Position numbers and translations under genes: made by a program
The notes under the pieces: model-generated
Told to the model about the DNA's origin: nothing
The model's input: only the letters and a program-made list of their open reading frames with translations
Database searches by the model: none
IMG/VR virus record: IMGVR_UViG_3300040751_001100
Coordinates: 1-31,086 of that record
DNA length: 31,086 nt
Origin: a virus
Direction: 5' to 3' (one strand)
Shown here: positions 1 to 7,799 of the stretch, piece by piece
Layout of the letters: the number at the start of each line of letters is the position of its first letter
How positions within the stretch are numbered: the first letter of the stretch is position 1

Positions 1-1347
1 TGGGTGTCCCTTGAAGACAATTTGAGGAATATCATCTCTTGTGTTTGCCATGTGACATAACTGAGTCACAAAGTGTTCTACACTAAAATCAGAGTGGTAC
101 TTGATTGTTTCGTCGTGCGGTAACTGTAAAGGAACAACAATGTAATTATCTTTTTCGATCAAATGCCATGGAGTTTTATCTGATTGAAGATGACCAAACT
201 TGCCCTCTCCCAACTTTTCTTTCATCATATAATATGCATCATCACTGTAATCTTCTTCTGGATCAAACGATGCAATGTATTGCGCACCACCCGCCCATCC
301 CAAAGGATCAACAGTAAACAACCAAGGGAATACAGTTTGCATGTAAAAATATGTACGATGACCACCACCCCAATTGTGTTGCTCTACATGAGGAACAAGA
401 AACTGTGCGTTTGGGAAGTACTTCTCAATTTTTGCATTAAACATCCAACGAGGTGAGGACACTTTGTAATATCCTTCGTCAACTTTTTTGTCGATAAAAT
501 TTTGCCAGTGTTTGCGGATTGGTTCGTTGACAGATCCTGCCTTGACAAAATCAAATTGCTTGAAAGGAATATCAAGACGAGGAGCAAGAATGACCTTTTC
601 GATAATCTCTTCGTTATCGTAGTTCATGATACGGTCATGGTACTTGTTCTGCTGATTAACGTATGTTTGGTTCTCATACTTTCTCGGACCTTTGCCAGTC
701 CAAATAGCAGTACCTTCTCTAAACTCCCAATCCATAACCTCACTATCGAATTTATGAACGTGTTCTTCTGGAACTTGTTGCATCACATGATTCAGTGCAA
801 TCTGGTCATTAAACCATCTCAGTTCAATGCCACTTAAAGTTTCAGAAACAGCATTAGACACATTTAATGCGTCTTTATGAAAGTATACACATCCTGCGGC
901 ACATTTTGTTCCCTCTGCTTCCCAACCAACTGTCCCATCTAAAGACTTTCTTGGGAAGTACCCGACTGGTTTTGATGGGAACTCAAAGTCTTCCATCACC
1001 AAACAATCTATATCCAAAATCATCAGTGATTCTGCAGACTGCAAGAGAAACGGTGCAACAAGAAAACGAGAACTTGCATACAAAGCACGTTTTTGCTCAT
1101 CAGTATATTGGTCTAAGTCAGAATCCTGAAACGTATACGTTACCTTTCTACTAACTCTAGAGTTTAAATACGTTGCCAATGCATATACTTCTAGGTTCGG
1201 ATTAATAACATGGATATGTATATTGTGATGATGGTTATCATCGATACTTTGCACGAATGCGGGAGCAAACTTCATAAAGTAGTTTGCATCGCATGCCGCA
1301 AAAAATACTTTTCCTACAGGAACTTCCCCATAACGACGATTTTTCAT
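1..1347 (-). CDS. Two-domain glycosyltransferase / capsule polysaccharide synthesis-like protein (3' end cut by window)
   Basis: An uninterrupted minus-strand frame of 449 codons runs from ATG at 1347 to the window edge without a stop. Residues about 10-245 look like a GT-A nucleotide-sugar transferase: a hydrophobic strand ending LDIDCLVM with D112-x-D114 as probable metal/nucleotide-sugar site, and WFNDQIALN near 178-186, a pattern seen in GT8-like enzymes. Residues about 250-449 resemble the capsule polysaccharide biosynthesis/export family (KpsS/Capsule_synth): YIVVPLQLPHDETIKYHS near 402-418 and IVFKGHP at the edge. It therefore probably transfers sugars onto a surface glycan. Its ATG overlaps the stop of the GT8-like gene by one base (TAATG), so it is the last visible gene of a translationally coupled glycan cassette. 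Family assignments come from motif recognition only; substrate is unknown. The true C-terminus lies outside the window. Confidence 0.8.
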   Translation of the reverse strand, partial: MKNRRYGEVPVGKVFFAACDANYFMKFAPAFVQSIDDNHHHNIHIHVINPNLEVYALATYLNSRVSRKVTYTFQDSDLDQYTDEQKRALYASSRFLVAPFLLQSAESLMILDIDCLVMEDFEFPSKPVGYFPRKSLDGTVGWEAEGTKCAAGCVYFHKDALNVSNAVSETLSGIELRWFNDQIALNHVMQQVPEEHVHKFDSEVMDWEFREGTAIWTGKGPRKYENQTYVNQQNKYHDRIMNYDNEEIIEKVILAPRLDIPFKQFDFVKAGSVNEPIRKHWQNFIDKKVDEGYYKVSSPRWMFNAKIEKYFPNAQFLVPHVEQHNWGGGHRTYFYMQTVFPWLFTVDPLGWAGGAQYIASFDPEEDYSDDAYYMMKEKLGEGKFGHLQSDKTPWHLIEKDNYIVVPLQLPHDETIKYHSDFSVEHFVTQLCHMANTRDDIPQIVFKGHP

Positions 1348-2150
1348 TATTCACCTTGTGTTACATCAAATCCATTTGCCGCACGATAACCTTTCTGCGA
1401 CTCTTTTTGATATGCAATCCATTGCTTCGATTCATATGCTTGTGGTAAATACCCTGCATCCAATGCTTCAGCATACATTGAGTCAAACAAATCTTGCACA
1501 TCTTGACGACGATGTGGACGAATCTCACCATCGTACCAATGTTTCCTTCCGGTCTCTTCCAGTCGAGGAATTGCGTATTTGAAATGCATCTGCGTACTCA
1601 TATCAGTATAGTGTAAAATCTTGATGTCGTCAAGTGAATCATTTTCACCATCAAAGTTATTCCACTGACGATCAAAGATCTGCTCTAAATGTTTCATTTT
1701 AGGGAATGAGTGTGCAAGAAAGTGGTGCGCATTTGGATTGTTTCTAATAACATCTACTTCTGGCAGAACTGTTTTGGCACGTTCGCAATTCCATTTTGCG
1801 ACACAGAAACGCCAACCACCTTTGCCCATGATGACTGCTTGATCATTCCACGGTTCGTTCCACAGTTCTGCAAGATCATGCTGAATAATCATATCACTAT
1901 CCATGTAGATTGCTTGACCTTTGAATCCGCAGAACTCTGGAATGCCCCATCGAAAACCACTAAATGGAGTTGCCCACATCTGGGATTGCCATCCATACCA
2001 GAACGACTTGGGATCAGTGCTGTGCTTCATCCAGTGAATGTTAATTGGTAAAGAGGAATGTTTCCTTGCAGTATACTCCAATACCATTTGTGATTCTGCA
2101 TCTTCACCGTTAGGTGCACATCCAACGAATAGTTCGATTGTTTCACTCAT
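1347..2150 (-). CDS. GT8-like glycosyltransferase
   Basis: 267 residues from an ATG start. The fold pattern is that of a GT-A glycosyltransferase: N-terminal strand IELFVGCAPNGED, then QAIYMDSDMIIQHDLAELW around residues 79-97 with the metal-binding D84-x-D86, and a late His in ILHYTD that may match the C-terminal metal-ligand His of GT8 enzymes, although the usual HxxGxxKPW motif is not intact. It would use a nucleotide sugar to extend a glycan; donor and acceptor cannot be read from sequence. It overlaps the upstream sulfotransferase gene by 8 bases and the downstream two-domain gene by 1 base, so the cassette is probably one polycistronic unit. No signal peptide or membrane segment is visible, suggesting cytoplasmic action. 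Confidence 0.75.
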   Translation of the reverse strand: MSETIELFVGCAPNGEDAESQMVLEYTARKHSSLPINIHWMKHSTDPKSFWYGWQSQMWATPFSGFRWGIPEFCGFKGQAIYMDSDMIIQHDLAELWNEPWNDQAVIMGKGGWRFCVAKWNCERAKTVLPEVDVIRNNPNAHHFLAHSFPKMKHLEQIFDRQWNNFDGENDSLDDIKILHYTDMSTQMHFKYAIPRLEETGRKHWYDGEIRPHRRQDVQDLFDSMYAEALDAGYLPQAYESKQWIAYQKESQKGYRAANGFDVTQGE

Positions 2151-2751
2151 AAAGGTATCCTAAATGACTAATTTCTTTTTTAAACAGGAATCTAACCTTC
2201 TCTATAGTCTTAGAGTTATGCATTTCTTTATACCCTTGCACTTTACGTATACCAGACTTAAGACGAGTATTTTTCCAGTCGTCGGGTGTTATATTAAATC
2301 CAAACATATCATTTAGTTCAGAATACATGTCACCCATATTTTCATACAACCATATATTATCGACCATGACATCATTTTTTCTTGCATATTTTAACCAATC
2401 CGTCGGAAGCAGTTCACACGTCTCAATATACTCTTCAAATGGCATTGTACCAAACTGATTCTCTTTTATAGTCTTGTGCCAGAAATATGAACTAACAACT
2501 TTATCCCAAGGGTTTCGTTCGATGGTGAACTTGTAATAGTCTTTCCATTCTTGCGGATAACTGTTTTCGATCTGCGTCCAATTCATATGTCCATTTCTAT
2601 CACTGGTGTTCAGTGGAGGTGTTCCGTCTCTTTCCGATCCAGTACATATATCAAACTCTCCCAAGTAAGGGTATAAAATTTTTTCTAATGTTGACCCTGC
2701 AGTCTTACGAGTTTTAAGAAAAATAAATTTGTGTTTATGAGATATGATCAT
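2143..2751 (-). CDS. Sulfotransferase (PAPS-dependent, carbohydrate-type)
   Basis: 202 residues. The N-terminus carries a 5'-phosphosulfate-binding loop, KFIFLKTRKTAGST (residues 8-21), and FTIERNPWDKVVSSYF (75-90) matches the 3'-phosphate-binding motif with R79 and S87. These are hallmarks of sulfotransferases of the carbohydrate/heparan-sulfate type, which move sulfate from PAPS to a hydroxyl on a sugar. I chose ATG at 2751 because it overlaps the upstream methyltransferase stop as ATGA and places the PSB loop next to the N-terminus; an in-frame alternative start at 2784 would add 11 residues with no family similarity. Acceptor is unknown; the neighbouring glycosyltransferases point to a glycan. 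No targeting signal is seen. Confidence 0.82.
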   Translation of the reverse strand: MIISHKHKFIFLKTRKTAGSTLEKILYPYLGEFDICTGSERDGTPPLNTSDRNGHMNWTQIENSYPQEWKDYYKFTIERNPWDKVVSSYFWHKTIKENQFGTMPFEEYIETCELLPTDWLKYARKNDVMVDNIWLYENMGDMYSELNDMFGFNITPDDWKNTRLKSGIRKVQGYKEMHNSKTIEKVRFLFKKEISHLGYLYE

Positions 2752-3410
2752 TGCGTTACTACTACAGTTGCTCCTTGAAACCAATTGCGTGAGAAAGGCA
2801 CAACCTTACGATCATACTTCTCTAACCATTCATTTAGTGATTTCCATTCATGATCTTTCCATGTTGTGTATAAAACACGGTTTGCTTTATTTTTTGGTGA
2901 TGCTTCTTGAAAAACATGTCTCCAACATGCCAACTCATCGAAACGAATAATTGTACCCGGTACGATACGATCATTCAACAGATTCAGTGCGTAATCAGTG
3001 CTACTGTAAATGTCGCAGTCCACATGAAGAAAAGAAATGGAAGAAAGTGTCTCACCGAGGAAAGGAGGTAGGGTTTCATTAAACCATCCTTTATATAATT
3101 TAACATTGTCTGGTACATCAGGCAGTTCTCCTTTCCGATCAAATGCTTCTGCTTTTACATTCTTCTGTCCCATGTCCCAATCTTCTGGTAATCCCTCAAA
3201 GGAATCAAACCCATGGAACTCTAAGTCTGGTCTGGCAGATGCAAGGAAATTAATTGTTACCCCTTTGAATACCCCTAACTCAACGTTAAGGCCCCAGTTG
3301 GGAAGATACTTTGCCAAATCATTTAATTCTCTTAGTCTAACGTCATTAGTATTTTCATCATCAGAAAAAAACTTATATTTTTTAACATCTTTAAATTCAT
3401 TAATTTTCAT
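2748..3410 (-). CDS. SAM-dependent methyltransferase, TylF/MycF-like
   Basis: 220 residues from ATG at 3410 (a TTG one codon upstream is less likely). Motif I VELGVFKGVT (residues 43-52) is the SAM-binding loop; FHGFDSFEGLPEDW (65-78) and FLHVDCDIYSST (127-138) followed by FDEL (157-160) match the TylF/macrocin O-methyltransferase family, whose acidic residues bind Mg. Such enzymes O-methylate sugars in antibiotics and surface polysaccharides, which suits a place directly before a sulfotransferase and two glycosyltransferases. It overlaps the upstream nuclease gene by 11 bases and the downstream sulfotransferase by the ATGA tetranucleotide. Methylation of a sugar is inferred, not shown. Confidence 0.82.
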   Translation of the reverse strand: MKINEFKDVKKYKFFSDDENTNDVRLRELNDLAKYLPNWGLNVELGVFKGVTINFLASARPDLEFHGFDSFEGLPEDWDMGQKNVKAEAFDRKGELPDVPDNVKLYKGWFNETLPPFLGETLSSISFLHVDCDIYSSTDYALNLLNDRIVPGTIIRFDELACWRHVFQEASPKNKANRVLYTTWKDHEWKSLNEWLEKYDRKVVPFSRNWFQGATVVVTQ

Positions 3411-3840
3411 CAACTAAACCCTTCACATGAGATGAATGTATCTTAACTTGTATTATACCATTATAATAATCTTTGCGCAACAGAACTTTTCTGTCAACTT
3501 GCTCTTTGAGTTCCATATATGATAACTCACCTTTAGATTTACACAGATGGAGTATTTCCCTCGAAAAAGTTTCACCAGATTCAATGAGTGTCTTAACCTC
3601 GTCACTTGATCCGTAGTAAGTTTTCCAATCGGACTCTTTAATAATTGTGCGTTTTCGAGTTTTACCTTTGAGTGGGGGTGCTCTGCGTTTTGAAATGAAT
3701 AATTTCTTACCCACATATTTTTTGCCGTTAGTATCTGTTATAAGATAAACGAACCCTATGTACTCACCGATTTTTTCGGAAGTAAAGGGTTCATTATCAT
3801 AGTACCAAGGATTGTCGTAGTCAAGAATTCCAGTTTCCAA
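3400..3840 (-). CDS. GIY-YIG-type putative endonuclease (Seg/homing-like)
   Basis: 146 residues. GFVYLITDTNGKKYVGKK (residues 29-46) is a divergent GIY-YIG core; basic SKRR (50-53) could hold the catalytic Arg, and a Glu in ELSYMELKEQ (105-114) is a candidate metal ligand. W72 and YYGSS (75-79) match a family common in T4-like marine phages and usually annotated as a putative endonuclease. The only start in frame after a TAG is TTG at 3840, inside the end of the zinc ribbon gene (20-base overlap). It may be a freestanding homing nuclease or a domesticated DNA-processing enzyme; there is no target evidence here. The assignment of catalytic residues is uncertain. Confidence 0.65.
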   Translation of the reverse strand: METGILDYDNPWYYDNEPFTSEKIGEYIGFVYLITDTNGKKYVGKKLFISKRRAPPLKGKTRKRTIIKESDWKTYYGSSDEVKTLIESGETFSREILHLCKSKGELSYMELKEQVDRKVLLRKDYYNGIIQVKIHSSHVKGLVDEN

Positions 3841-4105
3841 AATCTATCTCATCTGATGCATTATCTAATGACTCATCATCGATGTCTGATAGATCTACGT
3901 CCACCCCACAAAATGGGCAATACATCGGTTCATTTGAGTCGTCCTCTACTATATAGGACAACTCCCATTGACTCCCGCATTGATCACAATTTAATTCAAA
4001 GATTGTGTGTGGCATATTCGTCCTCTGGAATTCTGCTAAGTTAATAGTATATAGTTTATACAGTTTTTCCAAATCGTGTTGATTTAACTCTATATTTAAC
4101 TTCAT
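3821..4105 (-). CDS. Small zinc ribbon protein
   Basis: 94 residues. Two CxxC knuckles, C40-DQ-C43 and C63-PF-C66, 19 residues apart, form a probable zinc ribbon; the C-terminal 25 residues are strongly acidic. The N-terminal half (LNQHDLEKLYKLYTINLAEFQ) looks helical. I do not recognise a specific family. Its ATG overlaps the NrdB stop as ATGA, so it is translationally coupled to the nucleotide-reductase genes, and its 3' end overlaps the nuclease gene. A nucleic-acid or protein-binding role is plausible from the ribbon alone. Confidence 0.7.
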   Translation of the reverse strand: MKLNIELNQHDLEKLYKLYTINLAEFQRTNMPHTIFELNCDQCGSQWELSYIVEDDSNEPMYCPFCGVDVDLSDIDDESLDNASDEIDFGNWNS

Positions 4106-5343
4106 GCCGCATATGCGTCATCCCAACTACCCGTCAAACCTGCTACTTCATATTCTGTTACACGATTCTCAAAGAAGTTGGTGTGATCCGCACCATTCAA
4201 TACCCATTCCAACCATGGCAGTGGATTCTCACGCACATGGAAGTTTGACTTCAGACCAAGTTGAAGTAGACGACGATCAGTGATATAACGAATATACTGC
4301 TTCACTTCTTCTTTGCCTAGTCCCTCGATGTCACCCATCTCATATGCAAGGTCAATAAACTTGTCTTCTAGTTCGACTGCCTTACGTGACATTTCATAGA
4401 TCTCACTCTTGAAGTCGTTATCGACAATACGTGGATGCTCTTTACAGAATGAACGGAACAACTTCGCATTTCCTTCTACGTGCATTGACTCATCACGGAT
4501 CGACCATTCGACAACCTTACCCATACCCTTCATCTTGCCGAAACGTTGGAAGTTCAGCAACATTACAAACGATGCAAACAATGCTACACCTTCATTGAAT
4601 ACAGACTTTGCGAGGCAGTGTCCTAAACCACGAACGGTTGACGGGTCTGCTTGCATAATGAAATCAATCTTATCGACCATTTCCGTATACTCAAGAAACT
4701 TATGATACTCTGACTCTGGCAGACCAAGTGTCTCGTTCAACAATGCATATGCACGTTGATGGATTCCTTCACGAGCTGCGAACGATCCTAGCATATTACG
4801 GACTTCGTTGTTCTTAAACTTTGGAATAAACTGGTCATAGTAGTTCTGTCCTACTGCGACATCTGACTGAGTGAACAGACGCAGAATGTTTGTTACATAT
4901 TCTTTCTCTGTTGCAGTCATCTTGCCACCTTTCCAATCGGTCACATCTTCTGATAGATCAATTTCATCTTCGATCCAATGTGCCTTCTCGTGACGTGTCG
5001 TAATCTCGACTGCCCAAGGATAGTGGAATGGTTTGTATGTCTGTGAGAACTTTGTCAGTCCACCAGACTTCTTCTTCAGCAAATCATCACCCTTTGCCAT
5101 GAGATCATCATATCCACCGATACGTTTGTCATCAATAAAGATTTGAGGCATCGAGTTTACTCGACGTTGTTCTGTACCTTTAGTAATTTCTTCCTTGTTA
5201 CCATTCAATTTCTGATAAAAGGCAAGTCGTTGTTCTTCGTCATCTAACACATTTTCTGTGTATGTGAAACCGTGACCAGTTAACCAGTCCTTTGCTTGAA
5301 CGCAAAAAGGACAATTCGACTTTGAATATACAGTTACTTCCAT
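4102..5343 (-). CDS. nrdB: Glutaredoxin-ribonucleotide reductase beta subunit fusion
   Basis: 413 residues in two domains. Residues 1-90 are a glutaredoxin with a C11-PF-C14 redox site and the conserved NSMPQIFID and GGYDDL segments. Residues 100-413 are a class I NrdB (R2): the di-iron ligands are D161, E192, H195, E251, E285 and H288, and the radical Tyr is Y199 in EGIHQRAY, so it looks like a tyrosyl-radical subunit. It pairs with the NrdA encoded just upstream to reduce ribonucleotides, while the fused glutaredoxin probably re-reduces NrdA directly. ATG at 5343 was chosen because AGGGG lies 6 bases upstream and the glutaredoxin fold starts there; an upstream alternative at 5367 would overlap NrdA. 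The stop overlaps the zinc ribbon ATG. Confidence 0.93.
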   Translation of the reverse strand: MEVTVYSKSNCPFCVQAKDWLTGHGFTYTENVLDDEEQRLAFYQKLNGNKEEITKGTEQRRVNSMPQIFIDDKRIGGYDDLMAKGDDLLKKKSGGLTKFSQTYKPFHYPWAVEITTRHEKAHWIEDEIDLSEDVTDWKGGKMTATEKEYVTNILRLFTQSDVAVGQNYYDQFIPKFKNNEVRNMLGSFAAREGIHQRAYALLNETLGLPESEYHKFLEYTEMVDKIDFIMQADPSTVRGLGHCLAKSVFNEGVALFASFVMLLNFQRFGKMKGMGKVVEWSIRDESMHVEGNAKLFRSFCKEHPRIVDNDFKSEIYEMSRKAVELEDKFIDLAYEMGDIEGLGKEEVKQYIRYITDRRLLQLGLKSNFHVRENPLPWLEWVLNGADHTNFFENRVTEYEVAGLTGSWDDAYAA

Positions 5344-5345
5344 AT

Positions 5346-7124
5346 TTACCCCTGACATGCTACGCACTCTTCTTGTGATTGTTGTGATTCTGTTTCAGAG
5401 AACTCTACGAGACGATCTCTTTCGATTTTTTGTGCAACATTCTCTGCACGATTTGATGTTTCGGTACGCAAGTAATACATACCCTTACACCCATACTTCC
5501 ACGCATTATAATGTACCTTATGCAAGTATGCCTTACTCGCACCTGCAGGAAAGAACACATTCAGTGACTGACCTTGACATAGGTACTTTTGTCGAATACC
5601 GCCTTGATAGACAACCCAATCTTGGTTAATCTCAATCGCAGTTTTGAACACTGCTTTGAGATGATCATCGAGGAAATCTAGATGTTGGACTGAACCACCA
5701 TTGGTAATGACCGACGACCACACCTCTTCTGTGTTCTTTCCCACTAGTTCTAGTTCTTCCTCTAGATACTTATTCTTACTCAAATGTGAACCCGCACGTG
5801 TACGTGAGGTAAATGCATTTGCTTTAAGAGGTTCAATCGATGGTGAAGTCCCACCAATCAAACTTGAATTAGCATTAGGAGCAATAGCAAGAAGATGTGC
5901 GTTACGACGACCAGTGCCTTCCATGTCCGGTGCCTCACCCTTTTCTTTTCCGAGACGTACAGATTCTGCAATTGCTTTGGATTGTATGTCTTTAAATATT
6001 TCCTCATTGACTTGTCCTGCTTCATCGGACTCAAATGGCAAACGGTGCTTTTGTAGATAGGAATGGAATCCCATTGCACCGAGTCCTAAACTTCTTTCTC
6101 GACTTGCACTGTAACGTGCACGTGAGATCTCGTCTCCTGCGTGGTCAATGAAAAACTGCAAGACGTTATCAAGAAAGTGGATAAGGTCAGCAATAAGAGT
6201 CGTATCTTTCCATTCATCGTACTTCTCCAAGTTGACAGATGATAGGCAACATACAGCACTACGTTCTTCGTTAGTCGCAAGGTGAATCTCATTACATAAG
6301 TTCGAACCACGAATCTTTAGTCCCAGTGCTTTTTGCGTTTCTGGTAATGCATTGTTTGCGGTATCGATAAAGTTGAGATATGGTTCACCAGTACGGTAAC
6401 GTGTCTCAAGAACAATCTCCCACAGTTTACGTGCCTTCATCGTATCACGAACTTCCCTTGATGCGGGGTCAACCAAGTTCCAATCAGCATCTTGCTCAAC
6501 TGCTTTCATAAACTCGTCGGTGATATTTAGTGCGTGGTGTAAGTTCAAACACTTACGGTTGACATCACCAGTAGGAACACGCATATTGATGAACTCGATG
6601 ATGTCTGGATGATCGATGTCCATGTATGATGCATACGAACCCTTACGAGTGCGACCTTGACGATATGCAACCATATCCGCATCTACTGTATGGAGGAACG
6701 GCATCGGACCGGGTGCCTTATTCGACACTGCACGAACATCACTCCAATGACCACCAACACCACCACCCTTGACTGATAACCAACGGAGTTCTGCAGAGTG
6801 CTCGATGAGTCCTTCCAATGAATCTGGCACATAAGTCAAGAAACAAGAGATAGGCAGTGCCTTAACCTTTTCGTCCGGTAGAGGTGCGTTTGAGAGGACT
6901 GGGGACGCATACATGAACCATCCTTTTGATACTGCATCATATACTCTCTGTGCCAGTCCCATATCTCCATACGAGTATGCGACCGCGGCACGTGCGAATG
7001 CATATTGCGGTGACGGTTCATCTTCTTGGCAATAGTAGTCGATTAATAATTTAAGTGCTTGTTCGTTTAACACCGAGTCTTTAGACAGATCTATCTCAAT
7101 GCCTAGATGATTTTTTTTCGTCAT
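5346..7124 (-). CDS. nrdA: Ribonucleotide reductase alpha subunit (class I)
   Basis: 592 residues. Active-site residues are present: C94 (in ISCFLTYVPDS), the NLCNE motif with N275, C277 and E279, C292/C293 in AVCCLSS, the radical-transfer pair Y550-Y551 in GMYYLRT, and a C-terminal C587-VA-C590 redox shuttle. The protein starts almost directly with the catalytic domain and lacks the about 90-residue ATP-cone of E. coli NrdA, so it should not be shut down by dATP through that site. It makes dNTPs for phage DNA synthesis with NrdB, whose ATG follows 2 bases after this stop. AAGGA lies 7 bases before the ATG. The gene follows thyX by 12 bases in an early-type operon. Confidence 0.95.
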   Translation of the reverse strand: MTKKNHLGIEIDLSKDSVLNEQALKLLIDYYCQEDEPSPQYAFARAAVAYSYGDMGLAQRVYDAVSKGWFMYASPVLSNAPLPDEKVKALPISCFLTYVPDSLEGLIEHSAELRWLSVKGGGVGGHWSDVRAVSNKAPGPMPFLHTVDADMVAYRQGRTRKGSYASYMDIDHPDIIEFINMRVPTGDVNRKCLNLHHALNITDEFMKAVEQDADWNLVDPASREVRDTMKARKLWEIVLETRYRTGEPYLNFIDTANNALPETQKALGLKIRGSNLCNEIHLATNEERSAVCCLSSVNLEKYDEWKDTTLIADLIHFLDNVLQFFIDHAGDEISRARYSASRERSLGLGAMGFHSYLQKHRLPFESDEAGQVNEEIFKDIQSKAIAESVRLGKEKGEAPDMEGTGRRNAHLLAIAPNANSSLIGGTSPSIEPLKANAFTSRTRAGSHLSKNKYLEEELELVGKNTEEVWSSVITNGGSVQHLDFLDDHLKAVFKTAIEINQDWVVYQGGIRQKYLCQGQSLNVFFPAGASKAYLHKVHYNAWKYGCKGMYYLRTETSNRAENVAQKIERDRLVEFSETESQQSQEECVACQG

Positions 7125-7136
7125 TTATTTTCCTTA

Positions 7137-7799
7137 TTATGTCAAATCAAGTGCTTGAGGGTAAATCTTTGAGATTGCCTCTGCGCATGCTTTTGCTATT
7201 TCAATATGCTCTTTCTGTGTGCCATTTGATGCACGGAGTTCAATGTAGTGAATCCAAGATCGGATTGTACCATTCATGTAAAGTCTGGATGTTGTGAGTC
7301 CCTCTGGTAACAATGCCCTTGCTTGCTCCTTTGCGATTCCTAACTTGATTGCTCGTTTGTATTCTCTTTCTGCCATCCACATGACTCGACCTTGAATACG
7401 ATACCACTCACGTTCAAGTTCAATGTCATCGACTTCGATAGAGTTCTGACGGTTCTTTTCGTCCTGTAAACGTGCTTCACGTCTGACAAACATCTCATCA
7501 AACTCTTGCTCTGGGTTTGCATACCGTTGCGAGAACTCTTGAAATGAGAACGAACGATGACGCAGAATCTGTCGTGCGATGTCTCGTGTTGTCTCAATCT
7601 CTAAGCAAGCAGATGCCATTTCAAAGGGGGACCAATGCTTGTGCTTTGCCAAGTATTGGAGTAACTTAGAAGAGGTCTCTGAATTGTTTTGATTCGATGG
7701 GTTAGATACCCTAGCACAAAACGCAACCATATCTTGAACATTATTTAATCCTTCAATCTCACCCGCAGGTTGACTATAACTTACTAATCTTACTTTCAA
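7137..7799 (-). CDS. thyX: Flavin-dependent thymidylate synthase
   Basis: 220 residues. The ThyX signature RHRxxSxxxxSxR is seen as RHRSFSFQEFSQR at residues 80-92, and the C-terminal RSWIHYIELR segment supplies dUMP-binding residues. It converts dUMP to dTMP with FAD, NADPH and methylene-tetrahydrofolate. Start choice: a TTG at 7799 overlaps the primase TGA as TTGA and has GGAG 6 bases upstream; a GTG at 7811 in frame is the alternative and would add four residues. Lying between the primase and nrdA it belongs to the nucleotide-supply operon. Confidence 0.94.
   Translation of the reverse strand: MKVRLVSYSQPAGEIEGLNNVQDMVAFCARVSNPSNQNNSETSSKLLQYLAKHKHWSPFEMASACLEIETTRDIARQILRHRSFSFQEFSQRYANPEQEFDEMFVRREARLQDEKNRQNSIEVDDIELEREWYRIQGRVMWMAEREYKRAIKLGIAKEQARALLPEGLTTSRLYMNGTIRSWIHYIELRASNGTQKEHIEIAKACAEAISKIYPQALDLT

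Noticed and set aside
384-587. 67-codon minus-strand frame
   Set aside because: It lies in another frame inside the two-domain glycosyltransferase and has no family features.
105-1154. Several plus-strand open frames over the first 1.2 kb
   Set aside because: They are antisense shadows of the 449-codon minus-strand frame, which reads as a coherent glycosyltransferase protein and runs off the left edge.
7140-7145. TTGACA on the minus strand before nrdA
   Set aside because: No -10-like box occurs 16-18 bases downstream (the region is a T/A homopolymer of coding sequence), and the gene is already in the primase operon.
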